From positions 1,784,176 through 1,848,175 of the forward strand of contig NC_043742.1 in assembly GCF_004337985.1 (NCBI RefSeq): a stretch of 64,000 bases of DNA, in the 5' to 3' direction. The position numbers and the translations under genes are program-made. The stretch comes from Pyricularia pennisetigena (Eukaryota > Ascomycota > Sordariomycetes > Magnaporthales > Pyriculariaceae). Below the pieces are notes generated by a model, which had not been told where the DNA came from, searched no databases, and saw only the letters and a list, made by a program, of their open reading frames with translations. This document shows positions 45,244-58,040 of the stretch, piece by piece; position 1 is the stretch's first letter, and every line of letters starts with the position of its first letter.

Positions 45244-46564
45244 ATGGCGGTGTCGCCACTTTTGGCGCCGCCCATCGAGGCCGCCTCGGCGACGCAGCAG
45301 CGCTCGACTTCGTCGCCGCTAAAGCGCACCCTCTCGGCCGTCTCCTCCGCCAACGGCACACCCAAGCCCACAAAGGCCGCGAAGCCCGGTGCAGGCCTGC
45401 CCGCCGATGACCTGATTGAGCAGATGAACCGGGCTGAGGCGAACAAATATGTGACGAGTATGCACATCCACCCATCCTCACCAAAACAACCCTGGCTACT
45501 TGCCAGTCGACGACGACGACGCTCGCTGACATGCTTCCAACACAGCACAATTCCTCGGTGAGGGTACCTACGCCATCGTCCACAAGGGCTACGAAAAGGC
45601 CAAGCCGTCCAACATCGTCGCCATCAAGATGATCAAGGTCCAGAAGGAGTACACGGACGGCATGGCACCGGATGCTGTGCGAGAGCTGAAGCACCTCCAG
45701 GAGCTGTCGCACCCAAACATCATCGCCCTGCGCTCCGTCTACTCGTCCAACTCGCAGAACCTCTGCCTGGTCCTCGAGTACCTGCCCCTGGGCGACCTCG
45801 AGATGCTGATCCGCGACGCCAGCGGCATCATCTACGGTGGCGCCGACATCAAGGCCTGGATGGGCATGCTGACGCGCGCCGTCTGGTTCTGCCATGAGAA
45901 CTTCGTCCTGCACCGCGATATCAAGCCCAACAACTTGCTGATCGCCGCCGACGGTGAGGTCAAGCTTGCCGATTTCGGTCTGGCCCGCTCCTTTGCCGAC
46001 CCCTACCGCGTCATGACCGCCAACGTCATCACGCGCTGGTACCGGCCCCCCGAGCTGCTGTACGGCGCCCGCCATTACTCTGGCGCCGTCGACGTCTGGT
46101 CCGTCGGCTGCGTGTTTGCCGAGCTGATCCTGCGCAAGCCCTACCTGCCCGGCAACAACGAGCTCGACCAGCTGTCCCTCATCTGCGCCGAGCTCGGCAG
46201 CCCGACCGAGGACAACTGGCCCGGCGTCTCCAAGCTCGACCAGTTCACCGCGCCCTCGGAGCCGCTGTCGCCCGTCCCGTCCAAGGAGCGCATGATGGTG
46301 CAGTTTGGCACCGCCGGCGCCGACGGCGTCGACCTCCTCATGAAGACCCTCACCCTCGACCCTAGAAAGAGGATCACGGCCAAGGAGATGCTCAAGCACC
46401 CCTGGTGGCACTCGCAACCGAAACCCACTCGCAAGGAAGACCTGCCCAAGAAGAAGACGGGCGCCGAGCAAAAGTTCGCCGCCGACCAGGCGAGGCAGCC
46501 CGGCCAGGTCGACGAGAAGATGGCCAAGGTCGCCCGCAAGTTGGATTTTGGCGCTCCAAAATAA
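45244..46564 (+). CDS. KIN28: TFIIH cyclin-dependent kinase Kin28/CDK7
   Basis: Two exons, 45244-45457 and 45546-46564, give 410 residues. Kin28/CDK7 is the TFIIH kinase that phosphorylates Ser5/Ser7 of the RNA polymerase II CTD at promoters, with cyclin H and Mat1. A 70-residue Ser/Ala/Pro-rich extension precedes the kinase domain. Motifs run in order: FLGEGTYAIVHKG (Gly loop), VAIKMIK (catalytic Lys), AVRELKHLQEL (PSTAIRE-like helix), LHRDIKPNNLLI, LADFGLARSF, and an activation loop MTANVITRWYRPPELLYGA. The YRPPE in place of the more usual YRAPE is notable. After the kinase core, the tail RKEDLPKKKTGAEQKF and KMAKVARKLDFGAPK matches CDK7-type C-termini. CDK7 is preferred to other CDKs because of the loop and tail sequences. 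Confidence 0.9.
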
Positions 46565-46835
46565 GTCATGATTGGGGCCAGGCTCAAGTCACATGGCATG
46601 AACTCTTTTATGATCCATATTTTCTCATTTTTCTTTTTTTCATCATAAAGGGGACAGGAAAACATGGTTGGGTGTTTAAACAGGATACGTAGACTCTAGG
46701 CGTTCGTGGCTCATACAATTCATTCTTCATTATTATACCCAAGAGGTTATATACATAACGTGTAGAAAAAAAAAACGCAATGTTCTATGTTGCATAACCT
46801 ATTTTTACCAAACAGACCGGTCCACAGTCCCCTCA
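46565..46835. other. short convergent gap
   Basis: 271 bases between the stop codons of KIN28 and recyclin-1; nothing but 3' untranslated sequence is expected. Confidence 0.55.
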
Positions 46836-49797
46836 TCACATGAGCGCACATTCGAGGCCATACATGGCCTTCTCGACATCCCTCTTGACCTGATACCAGT
46901 CGGCCCGCCTCTCGGCGAACTTGTAGACCTCCTCGGCGCGGAAGACACCACCGAATCGATCCCCGTCGGCGATGATGGTGGCCATCTCCTTGGAGTGGCG
47001 CGGGTCGATGAGGTAGATCTGCGAGAGCTCGCGCAGCGCCCTGAAGTAAGGGAGCAGGTCTGCGTTTTTAAGCGAGCGTATGTACTCAAAGTACAGGTTC
47101 ATGTCCGATATCACCTTGATGGCCCCGTCGGTGGACACGCGCTGCCGCTTGAGGTGCTTGCATACGGCCTGGAACAGCCGCAGCCCCACCTCGCCGTTGA
47201 AGACGTCCAGCATCGATTTTTCCGTCGTCCCGACCAGCATGCGCGTGTGCGATGACACGAGCTCCACCACACGCTTTGCCGTCTCCGTCGGGCCGATGTC
47301 GAGGTCGCCCGCCGTGTTGCCGCCGCCGCCGCCGCCGCCGCTACCGCCGCTCCCGTTCTTCTCCCCACCTGCTGTCGCACCGCCAGGAATGGGGTTGTAG
47401 TCGGTCGGCAGCTGCGTCGTTGCGCAAATGTACTCGACCTCGTCCATGAGCACGTCGATTCCCTTGTTAAGGCCCGCGGCGACGCTCTCGTCCAGCATCT
47501 GCTCAAACTTCTTCTTGGCGAGGCCGCTGGCGTCCAGAAAGTCGTTGCGGTCGGCGATCTTGGGCGCCGCGAGCTGCTGCTCGTAAAAGACGTCAATCAT
47601 CTGCGAGATGAGGTCGCCGAGGTTGACGAGCTCGATGAACATGACCAAAGGCGCCACGCCGCCCTTCTCGTGGTCCGTGACGTCGCGCGGGTTGTAGTGC
47701 GCCAGGTGGCCGACCGCCTTGTCGAAGCCCGGCTTGATGTGGCGGTTGCCGAGGATGCGGAGGAGGTTGACAAAGATGGCCTCGCACTGCTCGCGCGCCT
47801 CGCCACCCACCTGCCCGCCGAGCCGGATGAAGACGGCCGCGCGTCCGAGGCTCGTCTTTGCCGCGTGCACTAGGCTGAGCGCCACTTCGATGCTGAATAG
47901 CGACTTGATGCCTTCGAGACGAGATGCCATCAGGGCCGCCTTGGCCGCCAGTTCGTCGGTTGGCGCCTCGCCCTGCTCAGGCAGCGGACTGCCTCTTCGC
48001 TCAAACGCACCGGCCATGCCCGGACTTTGTGAGCGAGCTGGCTGTGACAATGACGTGGGCTGCAGAGTATCGCCATTTGACGACGGAGTGGCTGCTGACG
48101 ATTTGCTACCTCCCCCAAACGGTGCTGTCAAGAGTTGCCCTGGTAGACTGGGAAGTACGGTCACCGGCATCATTACGACCTTTTTGAAGGAGCTCAAAAA
48201 ATCCTTCTTGTCCGCCTGTCGGTTGAAGTTGCTCATGTAAAAGGATTCAGCGCTGGCATCCAGCTCCGAAAGTCTGGTCTCGAAGACCTGCACCTCGTTC
48301 TCGGCGTTTTTGATGAAGAAATCCAGTTCTTCCTGCAGGTACAAATCCAAGTGCGGCTCGAAAGTCCGCAACGCCATCTCCTTGGCCTTCTCTTCAGACT
48401 CCTCCTTGGTCCCATTAGGGACCTGTAGCGAACTGTAGAACAGATACGCCTGCTCAAACACGCCCGAGACCGCCTGTAGATACGACGCCAGGCTCCTCTC
48501 ATGGCTCTCGTCGAACAAGGGCGTGCAGTACTCCATGATGACGTCGTCCTTGATCTTATCCACAAACGTCCAAAACACCGTGTTGGGCTTGGGAAATATC
48601 TTGGCCATCAACATCCCTTGCTCGTTGAGCTTACCGGCTAGCAGCTCAAAAAACCGCCTCGAAGGCTCCAGGGAGATGCTCTCCACCCCTTCCACCTTTG
48701 TCAGGCACTCAACCGAATCGGGGAGCACGTCGCGGTCCGTGAAGAGCGGGTGCTTGGCGATGAAAAGCTCGACGGCCGCATTACCCCCATTGAGCGCATC
48801 TAGCACGTGCGCGTACCTCTTCATCCGGCCGTCGACGTCCCATAGCTCGTACCCCTGCTCAAACTCGCGCAGCACCGCCGTCTCAAAGATGCCCATCATG
48901 CCCGTGACCTTCTCCTCCCTCTCGCGCGCCCCCTCGGCCCAGTCGCTGCGCGAGAACGTGAGGAGGTTCGAGAGCATCCGCGCCTGGCGCTCCGGATCTC
49001 GAAACACTCGGAACAGCACTGGGTCGTTGTGGCTCCGCGCCCGCACGAGGTCGTAGTAGAACGGGCCCAGAGCACCGTAGATGCGCGCGTACTCCTGCCT
49101 CGCCCGGCCCCGCACGCTCTTGACCCTGTTCAGCACCTCCAGCACTGCGTTCGAGTCCTGCAGCATCGGGCTGTCGTCTCCCACTCCTGGTGTTGGCGAC
49201 GCCAGGTCCGCCGCGGTCCGCTGCGCCTGACCGGGCTGCTGCGGCACGAGCGCCGGCATGCCGCCCACGCTCATCCGCTCGAACCCGCGACTGACATCCG
49301 CGACTCCACGGCCGCCTCCGCCAGCCCCTCCCCCTCCCCCTCCCCCATAACCCCCTGACCCCGCCGCCGTGGCATCAAAGATTGTGACCTGAGGCGCGCG
49401 CCGCTCCCTCTCGCCGGCGGCCTGCTTCCGCGCCACCGCCTCATCCCACCGCCGCCGGGCCTCGGCCTCGTCCCAGCAGCCCATGCTCTTGAGGCGGGCG
49501 ACCCAGCGCGTGTCGTCGTACACCATCTCCTGCATGCGGCGCGACACGCACGCGAACCGCATCAGGTCGGACACGGGGAGGTAGTCGAGGATCGAAGCTA
49601 GGATTTCTGTGCGTTTTGATGGGTGTGGCCGTCAGTTTGGGGAACGTTCTGTATGAAAGCGGGTAAGGGAAGGAGGTGAAGGCTGTAGGGGGTTACGAAC
49701 CGGCCGGCAGTGATGCCTTGGTCTCCGACAGCGACGTCGCCTGCAGCGCGCCCAGGATGCTGGTGTTGCCCACTGGGGCACGGCGGAATTGTGACAT
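46836..49797 (-). CDS. RCY1: recyclin-1, F-box and Sec10-like protein
   Basis: Two exons, 49797-49701 and 49606-46836, give 955 residues. Recyclin-1 is an F-box protein with an exocyst Sec10-like body that works in recycling of endocytosed membrane proteins through endosomes. The F-box reads across the intron: SLPA-EILASILDYLPVSDL then MRFACVSRRMQEMVYDDTRW. A Gly/Ser-rich loop follows, then the Sec10-like helices: YARIYGALGPFYYDLVRARS, GMLMAKIFPKPNTVFWTFVD, HLDLYLQEELDFFIKNAENE, ESVAAGLNKGIDVLMDEVEY and HLKRQRVSTDGAIKVISDMN. A run of GGC/CCG triplets at about 47320-47345 encodes a Gly tract. The frame is open well upstream of the second exon, but the short first exon supplies a proper ATG and the start of the F-box. 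Confidence 0.88.
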
Positions 49798-50565
49798 GAT
49801 GGCGTTTTTTTTTCTTTCTTTTTCTTGTCCGGTCCTCTTTTGCTGTGGTTTTGAGTTGGGACGGGTAGACAACAACTGCCCAAGTCAGATTACTGTAGAA
49901 TCGAATTGAGGCCAGCAGCTATCTTCTTGGGAGATGCGGATGGCGGTGGGCTGCCATGGTAAAGCAGCTTCGGGACCAACAAGAAGCAACTATCGGGTTT
50001 TCGAGCAAGGCTGCAATTCGTCGTGGATTGTCTGTGATGTTGTTAATGTGGTTCAAGCAATATTCTAGGTCGGAGATCACAGTAAAACGCTCCAACTTTT
50101 TTTGAGGTTTGAGACGTCTCCTTCAGCTTGTCAATGTCAGGCCTTGTCATGGATGCCCTGATGTCTCCTCATATTGAAGAGTTCTCTATTGGACCATTCT
50201 GAAATGCTTGACCCTGTAGGGTGGGGTAAGCGAACTCAGGCTTCCCCGCAGAGCCAGCCCCTGGTCCGTTTACTACATGATCAAGATGATGTCTTTGGAA
50301 CCCCTGATGTGATTCTGTAGTTTACAGTTAAGTCAACAATCACAACAATTATTGATCGTAATCAAGCAAAGAGTAACTATTTTAGACCCAAAATAACTCA
50401 ACCTCATATATTTAGTCATATGCGCCTCGCCGCCCGTTAAATGTCCCCAAAGGACCGTAGTGTAGAAACAACATTCCAGTAGTTGGTCCGTCTTTTCAGT
50501 AACAAATGGCGACAATGAGGGTGACCGTTCTCCCCTGTGCTGTTTTCCTTGTATCATTACTCCAC
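49798..50565. other. intergenic, recyclin-1 promoter
   Basis: No coding exon supported. It contains the recyclin-1 promoter and the 3' end of the upstream gene on the same strand. Confidence 0.5.
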
Positions 50566-53500
50566 TCACTCATTATATTCCATCCTTTGTTCCACAGCGT
50601 CGCCCAATAATCTTCTCCTGACTACAACATCGTTCCGCAACCTGTCCTCCTCCTCTTCCCCTTGATCGTTCTCTTCCTTTTTGACATGCCCAAAGATGCA
50701 TGTCCAAAGATCATCGGCAGCAATCTCTTCGCCGGCTGCGGTGCCCTTCTCCTTGCGCATCAGCTTGGTCAAGCTCGCCTGCTGCATTTCCAACGAGTTG
50801 GCCGCCTCAACTGCCTTTTCGTCCATGAAACAGCCGCCATCTGCGTTCGCTTTGATGACGCGGTCCATGTGCTCCAGACGCCGCTGAACCGACAGGTTAT
50901 AAATAGTCGGCTCGACAGTGCCTTCGACCATGTACAACCAAACCGTTGTGTCCTGAGTCTGACCAATCCGATCAACCCGCGCAATCGCCTGCAACTCGAG
51001 AGCCGTGTTGAGTAGTGGCTCACAGAGTATTACGTGGTTCGCGTTGACTAGGTTCAAGCCGCTCGATTGCGCGCGAGCGTGCAGGAAGAAGCATTCGATC
51101 CCGGCCTCTTGTTTGAAACGCTCGATGCCGTTTTGCTCGCCGATGGACGAGAATCCAATTCGGTATTTCGTAAACGCCGCCGAAAGAACACCAAAGAAGC
51201 CTGCATACTGTGAGAATATGATTGACTTGGCGCCAGGTTCGCTCAGTCTTAGCCACAGAATGTGCCGGACAATAGCGTCGACCTTTGTTGTAAAAGAGGG
51301 GTGTACCAGCTCCACGGCCTGGATCTGAGCCAGTCTCTGGGAATTGAAGGTCGCATATATGCCGTCTCCAGCCTGTGTCTGACTTCCCGTGGTCTGATGA
51401 CCACTGTTTGCCTTAGTAGGCGTGGAGTCATCTCCATTTTCGCCATCGTTGTCCACAAGCTTCAGATCTCGAGTCTTGAGAACGAATGGGTGAAGCTGGT
51501 GCCGTTGCACCAAGCGTTTGCACGTAGGGCAGTTGGAAGCCCGTTTTAACCACTCGAATAGACAATCCTTGTCGAACTGGTGGCCGCACATGGTCATAAC
51601 ACCGTTAGTTATTTCGGTCTGGCAAATGGGGCAAATACGAGATTCCTCTTTGTCGCCAGCATTCTTCAGGTTGATCACTGCAGAGATTTGCGGTCAGTTA
51701 TGGCAACTTGAAGCACCCAAGACAACCAGTTCCTTCCAAAATAAGGCAGTACTTACAGTAGCGGTGTTCAGTGCTGACTTTTTCCACTATCTGGGCCAGC
51801 TTTTCCTCCTCGGTCTTCAAGGCACGCATGGCTTCAGCCATCGCGACTTCATCCCTCTCGCCGTCTTTATCAAGTATAATATCATAGGGCGAGACATCAT
51901 CTGAAATGGCCTGCAGTTGTCGATAATAATCAACGCGGGCGTTCATTATGGTTGTGAATTTGTCAATCTCTGACTCCAAGGCATTATGAGCCTTGTTCTG
52001 GTCCCAAGACTGGTCGGAAAGCGACTTTTGAAGTTTCTCGACAATGCTCAACTCCAGCTGCGCTCGACCAGAGCCTTGCGACCTCAGTGATGCCGTCAGA
52101 GTCCTCAGCTCCCCAAGGAATCCCCTTATGGAGTCTGAACCCGGTCTCGGGGCGATCTTGTCGCGAGACGCAAGCAGATCAATCAACAGCTCCGGAGCAG
52201 GGCCTTTGCCTTTTACAGCCTGGGCGAGAGATATTCGCGTCTCGTCAACGACAAGCTTGGAAACCTGTTGCCCGGACATGACTGCCAGACGATCCGCGAT
52301 TGTGGCCCTAATGACTTGAACATATACGATAATCTCCTCTTGAACCTGGGTAGAATCACCATATTCGTCGCCAGTCACCTCTTCTTCTTCGTCAATCAAC
52401 GGCTTGCACAGGAGGCCAATGAGCCGCTCACGCCACTCATCCAGCAAGTTAGCTTGATCGTTCAGAGTCTCACATAGCACCTGTACCCTGCCCACGATAG
52501 ACATGGTCTCGACGCCGGGCCTCAAGTCACATGTCATCTCCGGGATGACGGCAAAGTCTTGCTTCTTTGCCCGCGCCTCGATTCGCTTCATCATGCGCGT
52601 GGCTTTATGGTTGGCTTCCTGCAGTATCTCCTGACGAATCTTCTTCGCACGGGAATAATATTCGTCCTCGAGCTCCGCAAGTTGCTTGAACTCTTCCGAG
52701 TCAGGCTCAGTCATGTCCTCGTCACTCTTGATTTGAAAGTACGCATTGCCAATGAAAAAAACCACCTTGTGCTCGATCTCGAGGAGCGATCTCAACTTTC
52801 TTTGCATCTCAGTCTGGATCTCGAGAAGCGATTTCAGTTTCGTTTTCACCTTATCCAGGCGCACTGTGACACTCTCATCTGCCGGAGAGGTGCACTCGGG
52901 TAAAGAGGAGGTTGCGCTGGAGGATGAAGAGTCCGAGTCCGAGCCACTGTCTGATTCCTCGGCGGCTTTCGCTTTAACAACCCTTTCCAGTTTTTGCCGT
53001 TCCTTTCGTTCCTTCTCAGTGTGTTTTTGATTTTCATGCAATTCTTGGCGCACATTCTTGACCAGAGGTTCTGTTTCTTTAAGGACTTGCTGCCAAATTT
53101 CCAAAGCCTCTTTCTTTCGGGGCGTATTTTCAAGCAGCTGACCCTGGGTGATCTTGTTGACCAGGAGAGCACGCTGTCTGGTCAGGAGACTGCTTCCAGC
53201 TTCCAGAAGCATGTGATCAAGAACTTGCATCACGGTCCGGAGAGGGTTTCGAGGGAGCATTCGATTCCCCGCTCCTACATGTGGATGAAGAGCTGCCTTT
53301 CGCAACGTGTCCAGGCAGTTCCGCATGACAGCCGTGTAGTCCTTGGGGTCCCAATCATCGACTATGGGCTCTCCTTGCTCATTAAGATCACAATCCTTCA
53401 CCAAACGACGAAAGAGCCTCTGGTAGTACTGATCCTCGACCGCATTGAAAGGAATATTGATCACATAGCGTTTCTGCAAAGGCAGATCAAGCTCCTCCCT

Positions 53501-55126
53501 GACCAGCTGCTTCGAGTGGCGGAGGGCAAGCGTGTTGAATATAGCGTGGAAGTCACTTTGACGGCGGACGAGTTCTCCCCATATGTGAGAATCCGTGAAG
53601 GGTTCACAGTGCAGAAACATGAGCAACCCTTTGAGGTCCATAATATCATCCTTGATAGGAGTGCCTGTTATTGCCCACGCGTTCACCCGGGGTATCGTCC
53701 GGGCGAGGATGGCGGCCTTACTCACTCCTGAGTCAACCTCCTGCGCCTCATCTAAACATACCCGCCACCATAGACACTGCACAAGTGGCGAAAGTGGGCG
53801 GGTATACTTTCTCTCTCGTCTTCGGGATCTGTCAGGGGGTGGTGAAGCATAATGTATCTCAGCTCTGAGTTCCTTATAAGTCATGATGACCACATCATGA
53901 GATATGAAATCTTCGAGAACTGCTGATTCGCTTTGGGTTTCAAGGGATTTCTTCCTGTCAAGGCATGACCTTTTCATGCCCTGGTAAATCATAACGCTCA
54001 AAGACGGTGCATGCTTTTTCAACTCGGCAACCCATTGCGCACGCAGAGTTGTCGGAGTTATGATCAGGGTCGCCCCAGTACGCCTCAAGTCGGGTTTCTG
54101 TGAGTTGTCACCCATTCCTACAACCGAGCATGGAGGTGCAGGGTGCAGAAGAATGAGGCCGATCATCTCCAGGGTTTTGCCCAGTCCCATTTCCTCTGAC
54201 AGGATGCCTCCTTTGATGGCGTCTATTCTGTATGGGATCGAATCAATGTCACGAACGGCCACATCCAGCAAGTCGCTGGCGTAAAAGCTGTTTCCGTGCA
54301 TATCCTGGAGCTCGGTAAAGCCAGGCGGCACTTGCCGAGGAGCTTCATGCGATGCAACGGTGGCCGAGGCGGCACTTGCAGCTAGGTTCTCCCACCGTAC
54401 GCCTTCTCGTCCCAACAACCATCGAACGGCACGTCTCTGGAAAGGGTACAAGTCGGCTTTTAGTCCTTTTATGGGCATGTCAAAGATCTCCGGCTTGGTA
54501 GAGTATGCGGATTTGTAGAATTCCTGAGGTGATCCCTCTGAAGTCTCGAGAGGCAGGCCAGGGAGTATGGCTGATAAGATTGCTCGCCTTGCATCAGGAA
54601 CATGAGCAAGTTCTCCGGATGACCGCAGGGCATGGAAAGTCGTGATTGATAGCCATAGTAGCGTGAACCTGAAACGAAGCGTCACTTGGTCGCTCTGAGC
54701 AGCGAAGTACAGTTCACTCTTGAGTCTGATCCTGCCGGCCTGGCGTCCTCGGGGAAGGGAGTCGCTAAAGTTGATGAGTGCAGATATGTCATGCGGTATG
54801 CCTTTGGGTATGTCGATTAATAGCGAAAACGGGCCGTCCTCAAGCCGCTCTAGGCGAAGGGTTGTCGTGGTAGGTTCCCGGAACTCCTGTAACCTAATGC
54901 AATCTCCATCTATCAACCTTGTGAAAGAGTGTGCAGATGCTGAGCAAGATTTTTGTTTCCTTGAGATGACAAGTTCGGCCTGATGTAGTTCGATGGGATG
55001 TGCGTCATCATGTTTGCGACGCTTTGCTGGAGGTTCTATCTCGATAACATCGTCATCATCAAAGTCCCGAAAAATGGCAAGAGCTTCGACCGGAAAATTC
55101 CCTGTGGTAGAATAATATGTCCGCAT
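50566..55126 (-). CDS. IRC20: SNF2 helicase-RING E3 ligase, Irc20/SHPRH type
   Basis: Two exons, 55126-51757 and 51677-50566, give 1493 residues. Yeast Irc20 and animal SHPRH are nuclear DNA-dependent ATPases with a RING finger, linked to recombination control and ubiquitination. The N-lobe has GGILSEEMGLGKTLEMIGL (Walker A near residue 315), ATLIITPTTLRAQWVAEL, VCLDEAQEVDS (DEAQ, not DEAH) and AWAITGTPIKDDI. A long helical insertion of about 500 residues follows, including an acidic Ser tract and EEEEVTGDEYG. The RING reads CPICQTEI-TMCGHQFDKDCL-CPTC in exon 2. The C-lobe has KSIIFSQYAGF, SGLNLVNANHVILCEPLLNT and ARVDRIGQTQDTTVWLYMVE. The insertion of a RING between the two helicase lobes is the Irc20/SHPRH layout. 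Confidence 0.9.
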
Positions 55127-56110
55127 TAGGTCCTGTGCCTGAAATCGGTTTGATAGCCGGGGTGGAAATCACCCACGAGCAATGCGTATAGGTTGGCCTC
55201 TCTCAGATTGATCGGGGCTGGGGAGGCAGCAGCACTGCTGGGGAGTAGGTTGAGGGGCCATTGTATGGCAATGCTAACAGCACAGCTATCTCATTCTGAT
55301 AATTTCAATGAGAAATGTTCACAAGACGATGACTGCGAGACACGTTGTCGGATTGTTGGCTAGGAATGTACCAAGAAAGGTTTTTAGTACCCCAGGGAAT
55401 TTGCAATCTTGGCTGCGTTGGTAATCAACAGACGCGATCTGGGTGATCAACCCGCGTTTAGTGAGGGGCAAACTGACTGGTTGATAGCAGCGAAGCCACG
55501 TGACATAAAACCTATAAGAACTTCATACTGTATACAGTACTTTAGCATGCCTAGGTGGGTACCTTGGTTCGCCCTATTAGTGCCCATGTCTTACTTTCAA
55601 AATCCCCAAACTTGCATCCACACAACTACTCGGATACCTTGCGTCAACGCTCCTACAGATCATATGCCAGCCTCTCGTGTCTTACCTACCCAGATGAATG
55701 GTATATTGTTGCAATTTTGATAATATATGATAATTGCTGCTCTTTCTGTAGGCGGCCGCAAGTGGCGGAGACAATGCCGATCTTGTCCCCAATTTCGGGC
55801 TCAAAGGAAGCACGGCAGGTCTTGATAATACGGTCATGCATGCCAAGGCGAAATCTTGGCAGTAGTGTACGAGTCTAATGTTACCATGGAATACAGAAGT
55901 TGCTGATGGTTGTCTGTAAGTATTGTCAAATTGTACGGTCGGACGCAAGAATGAGATGACTGCATATATAAAGGAGGGTAACTTTGACACGCCAATGACA
56001 TTGCGCGTCGATATATTGGTGTGCAACATCGGAGGTTGAGGAGGGATATAAGATTATATAGGTAGGAATCTAATAAGTTCTGTGTCCCATGCCTTCTTTC
56101 CTTTTCGTAG
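55127..56110. promoter_or_regulatory. divergent promoter region, IRC20 / P450
   Basis: 984 bases between two divergent starts. No exon seen. It is AT-rich near the P450 start. Confidence 0.5.
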
Positions 56111-58027
56111 ATGTTAAGCCTTAGGTTCAGGGCAACTCTACCTATCATGTCCAACATCACATTGAATGGGACGTCTTTTCTGTTGGGAGACCGAAAGGCC
56201 CCGCTGGAACTGAAACCGCAGATATTGGGCGTGTCAATCCTCGCAATGCTACTTATCCTCCCGATTCTATGGCAATTGGGGACGGCACCGCCCGGAACAA
56301 AGCCAGTGCCAGGACCGAAAGGTAAGCTGTAAAAAGTTGCTGGAGGCATAAACCAGCACAAAGAGCATAAGAAAAAAAAGAAGGAAGCAAGAAGAAAGAA
56401 GAAAGACAAAAAGTCATACAGAGAGACTTACAGGATACCTCCTCGGTTCTAGGTTTGCCACTCGTTGGAAACCTCCTCGACATACCCAAGAAGCACGCTT
56501 GGCTCAAATACCAAGAGTACATCAAAGAGTACGGCCCAATCGTGAGAATCAAACTCATGGGCCAGGAGCACATCCTACTAGGTTCCGAGGCTGTTGTAAA
56601 CGACCTCCTGAAATCACGCAGCGGCATCTACAGCAGCCGTCCGCAGACCCAGGCGTGCTCGATGCTGACCCAGGATCAACACGTGCTGATGCTGCCCACC
56701 GGCGAGCCTCTGCGCGTACGACGCCGATTCCTCTCGCAGCTGCTCACCAGAAGCGCCGCCTCGCAGTATGAGCCGTATCAATGGCTCGAGTCGTACCGCC
56801 TGGTGATCGATATGGTTCGCGACCCGTCAGACTACCAAATGCTGATTGAGCACTGGAGCGTCGCCATGGGCAGCCGCAGTAAGTGGTTATGCTTTTTCTT
56901 TGGTCACTCGGCACATGTCTGTCGGGTTAGTACTTATCAACTGACCCATTCTCTTTCTTCCCTCTTCCTTTTCTGCAGTGCTCTTTGGACAAGCCATGCC
57001 CGACCGCTCCGGCCTTCAGAAGGAGGTGCTCATGATTGCCCACACCTTCGAGTCGGTCCTCACACCCGGCGCATTCCTGGTGGACTTGCTCCCGTGGATG
57101 CGCCACCTCCCCGAAGCCGTGGCCCCGTGGAAGCGGTGGCTGAAGCGCATGTCCCGGCGGGACGAGTCCTTTTACTACACCATGTGGGAGCGCACCAAGG
57201 CCGACCTCAACAAAAGCCGGGACGCGCCGTCGTGGGCGCGCCTGTGCCTCGAAGACTTACAGCGGGTGGCCGTCGGCGGCAAGGGGATGGGCATCACGGA
57301 GCACGAGGCCGTACACCTCATAGGTGTCACCTACACGGCGTTTGGCACCACCGTGGCCAACATGCTCTCCCTGCTCCTGGCCATGACGCGGCACCCGGAG
57401 TGGTGGCTGCGCATGCAGGCTGAGATGGACGATGTCGTCGGCGCGGAACGCCTGCCGACTCTCGCCGACATCCCGCAGCTTCCGGTGCTCCGGGCCGTGC
57501 TGTCCGAGGTGACGCGCTTCTGGCCGGTGACGCCAGACGGCGTCCCGCATGAGCTGACGCAGGATGATGTCTACAAGGGATATCGCCTAAAAGCCGGCTC
57601 CGTGATCCACTATGTGACCTGGGCGTGTGGGCGCGATCCCGAGATGTACCCTGAGCCAGACACCTTCAACCCGGACCGATGGCTCGACCCGAACTTCCCC
57701 AGCTACAAAGCGCCGCTGACAGAATACCCGACGCTGATGAGCACGCTCATGTTTGGAGCAGGCCGCAGGCAGTGTCCCGGCATGATCGTGGGGACTCGAA
57801 ACGTCTATGTTCAGACCATGATGTTGGTGTGGGCGTGCGATCTCGGCCGGGCGCGCGATGAGGTGACAGGCAAAGAGATTGTGCCGCCGCTCTATGATTA
57901 CTGCGCCGGGTTCAACGTCGCTCCGAACCCCTTCAAGTTCGACCTCAAGTCTCGAGGTGCGGAGCGCATGCGGATGGTGGAGGCTGCGTATCAGAAAGCA
58001 CTTGGGGAGGATCCTATGAAGGAGTAG
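56111..58027 (+). CDS. cytochrome P450 monooxygenase
   Basis: Three exons: 56111-56321, 56453-56878 and 56979-58027, giving 561 residues, or 549 from the ATG at 56147 (MSNITLNGTSF). One N-terminal span (ILGVSILAMLLILPILWQL) and the Pro-rich hinge PPGTKPVPGPKGLPLVGNLL place it on the ER face like other class II fungal P450s. The helix-K motif is EVTR in VLSEVTRFWP, and the heme loop is FGAGRRQCPG with the ligand Cys near residue 478. The I helix reads TAFGTTVANM; the acidic residue usual in AGxDTT is replaced by Gly. The enzyme would take electrons from a CPR. Substrate unknown; similarity is to the OrdA-like group of fungal P450s by general look only. It ends 13 bases before the stop of the convergent reductase gene. 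Confidence 0.9.
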
Positions 58028-58040
58028 TAGCAATAATAGC

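Noticed and set aside
45098..46471. 457-codon open frame antisense to KIN28
   Set aside because: It mirrors the GC-rich codon pattern of the kinase exon and has no recognisable protein features; the + strand product is certain.
47111..47806. Arg/Ser-rich frames antisense or shifted in RCY1
   Set aside because: Generated by CCG/GCC triplets in the recyclin coding sequence.
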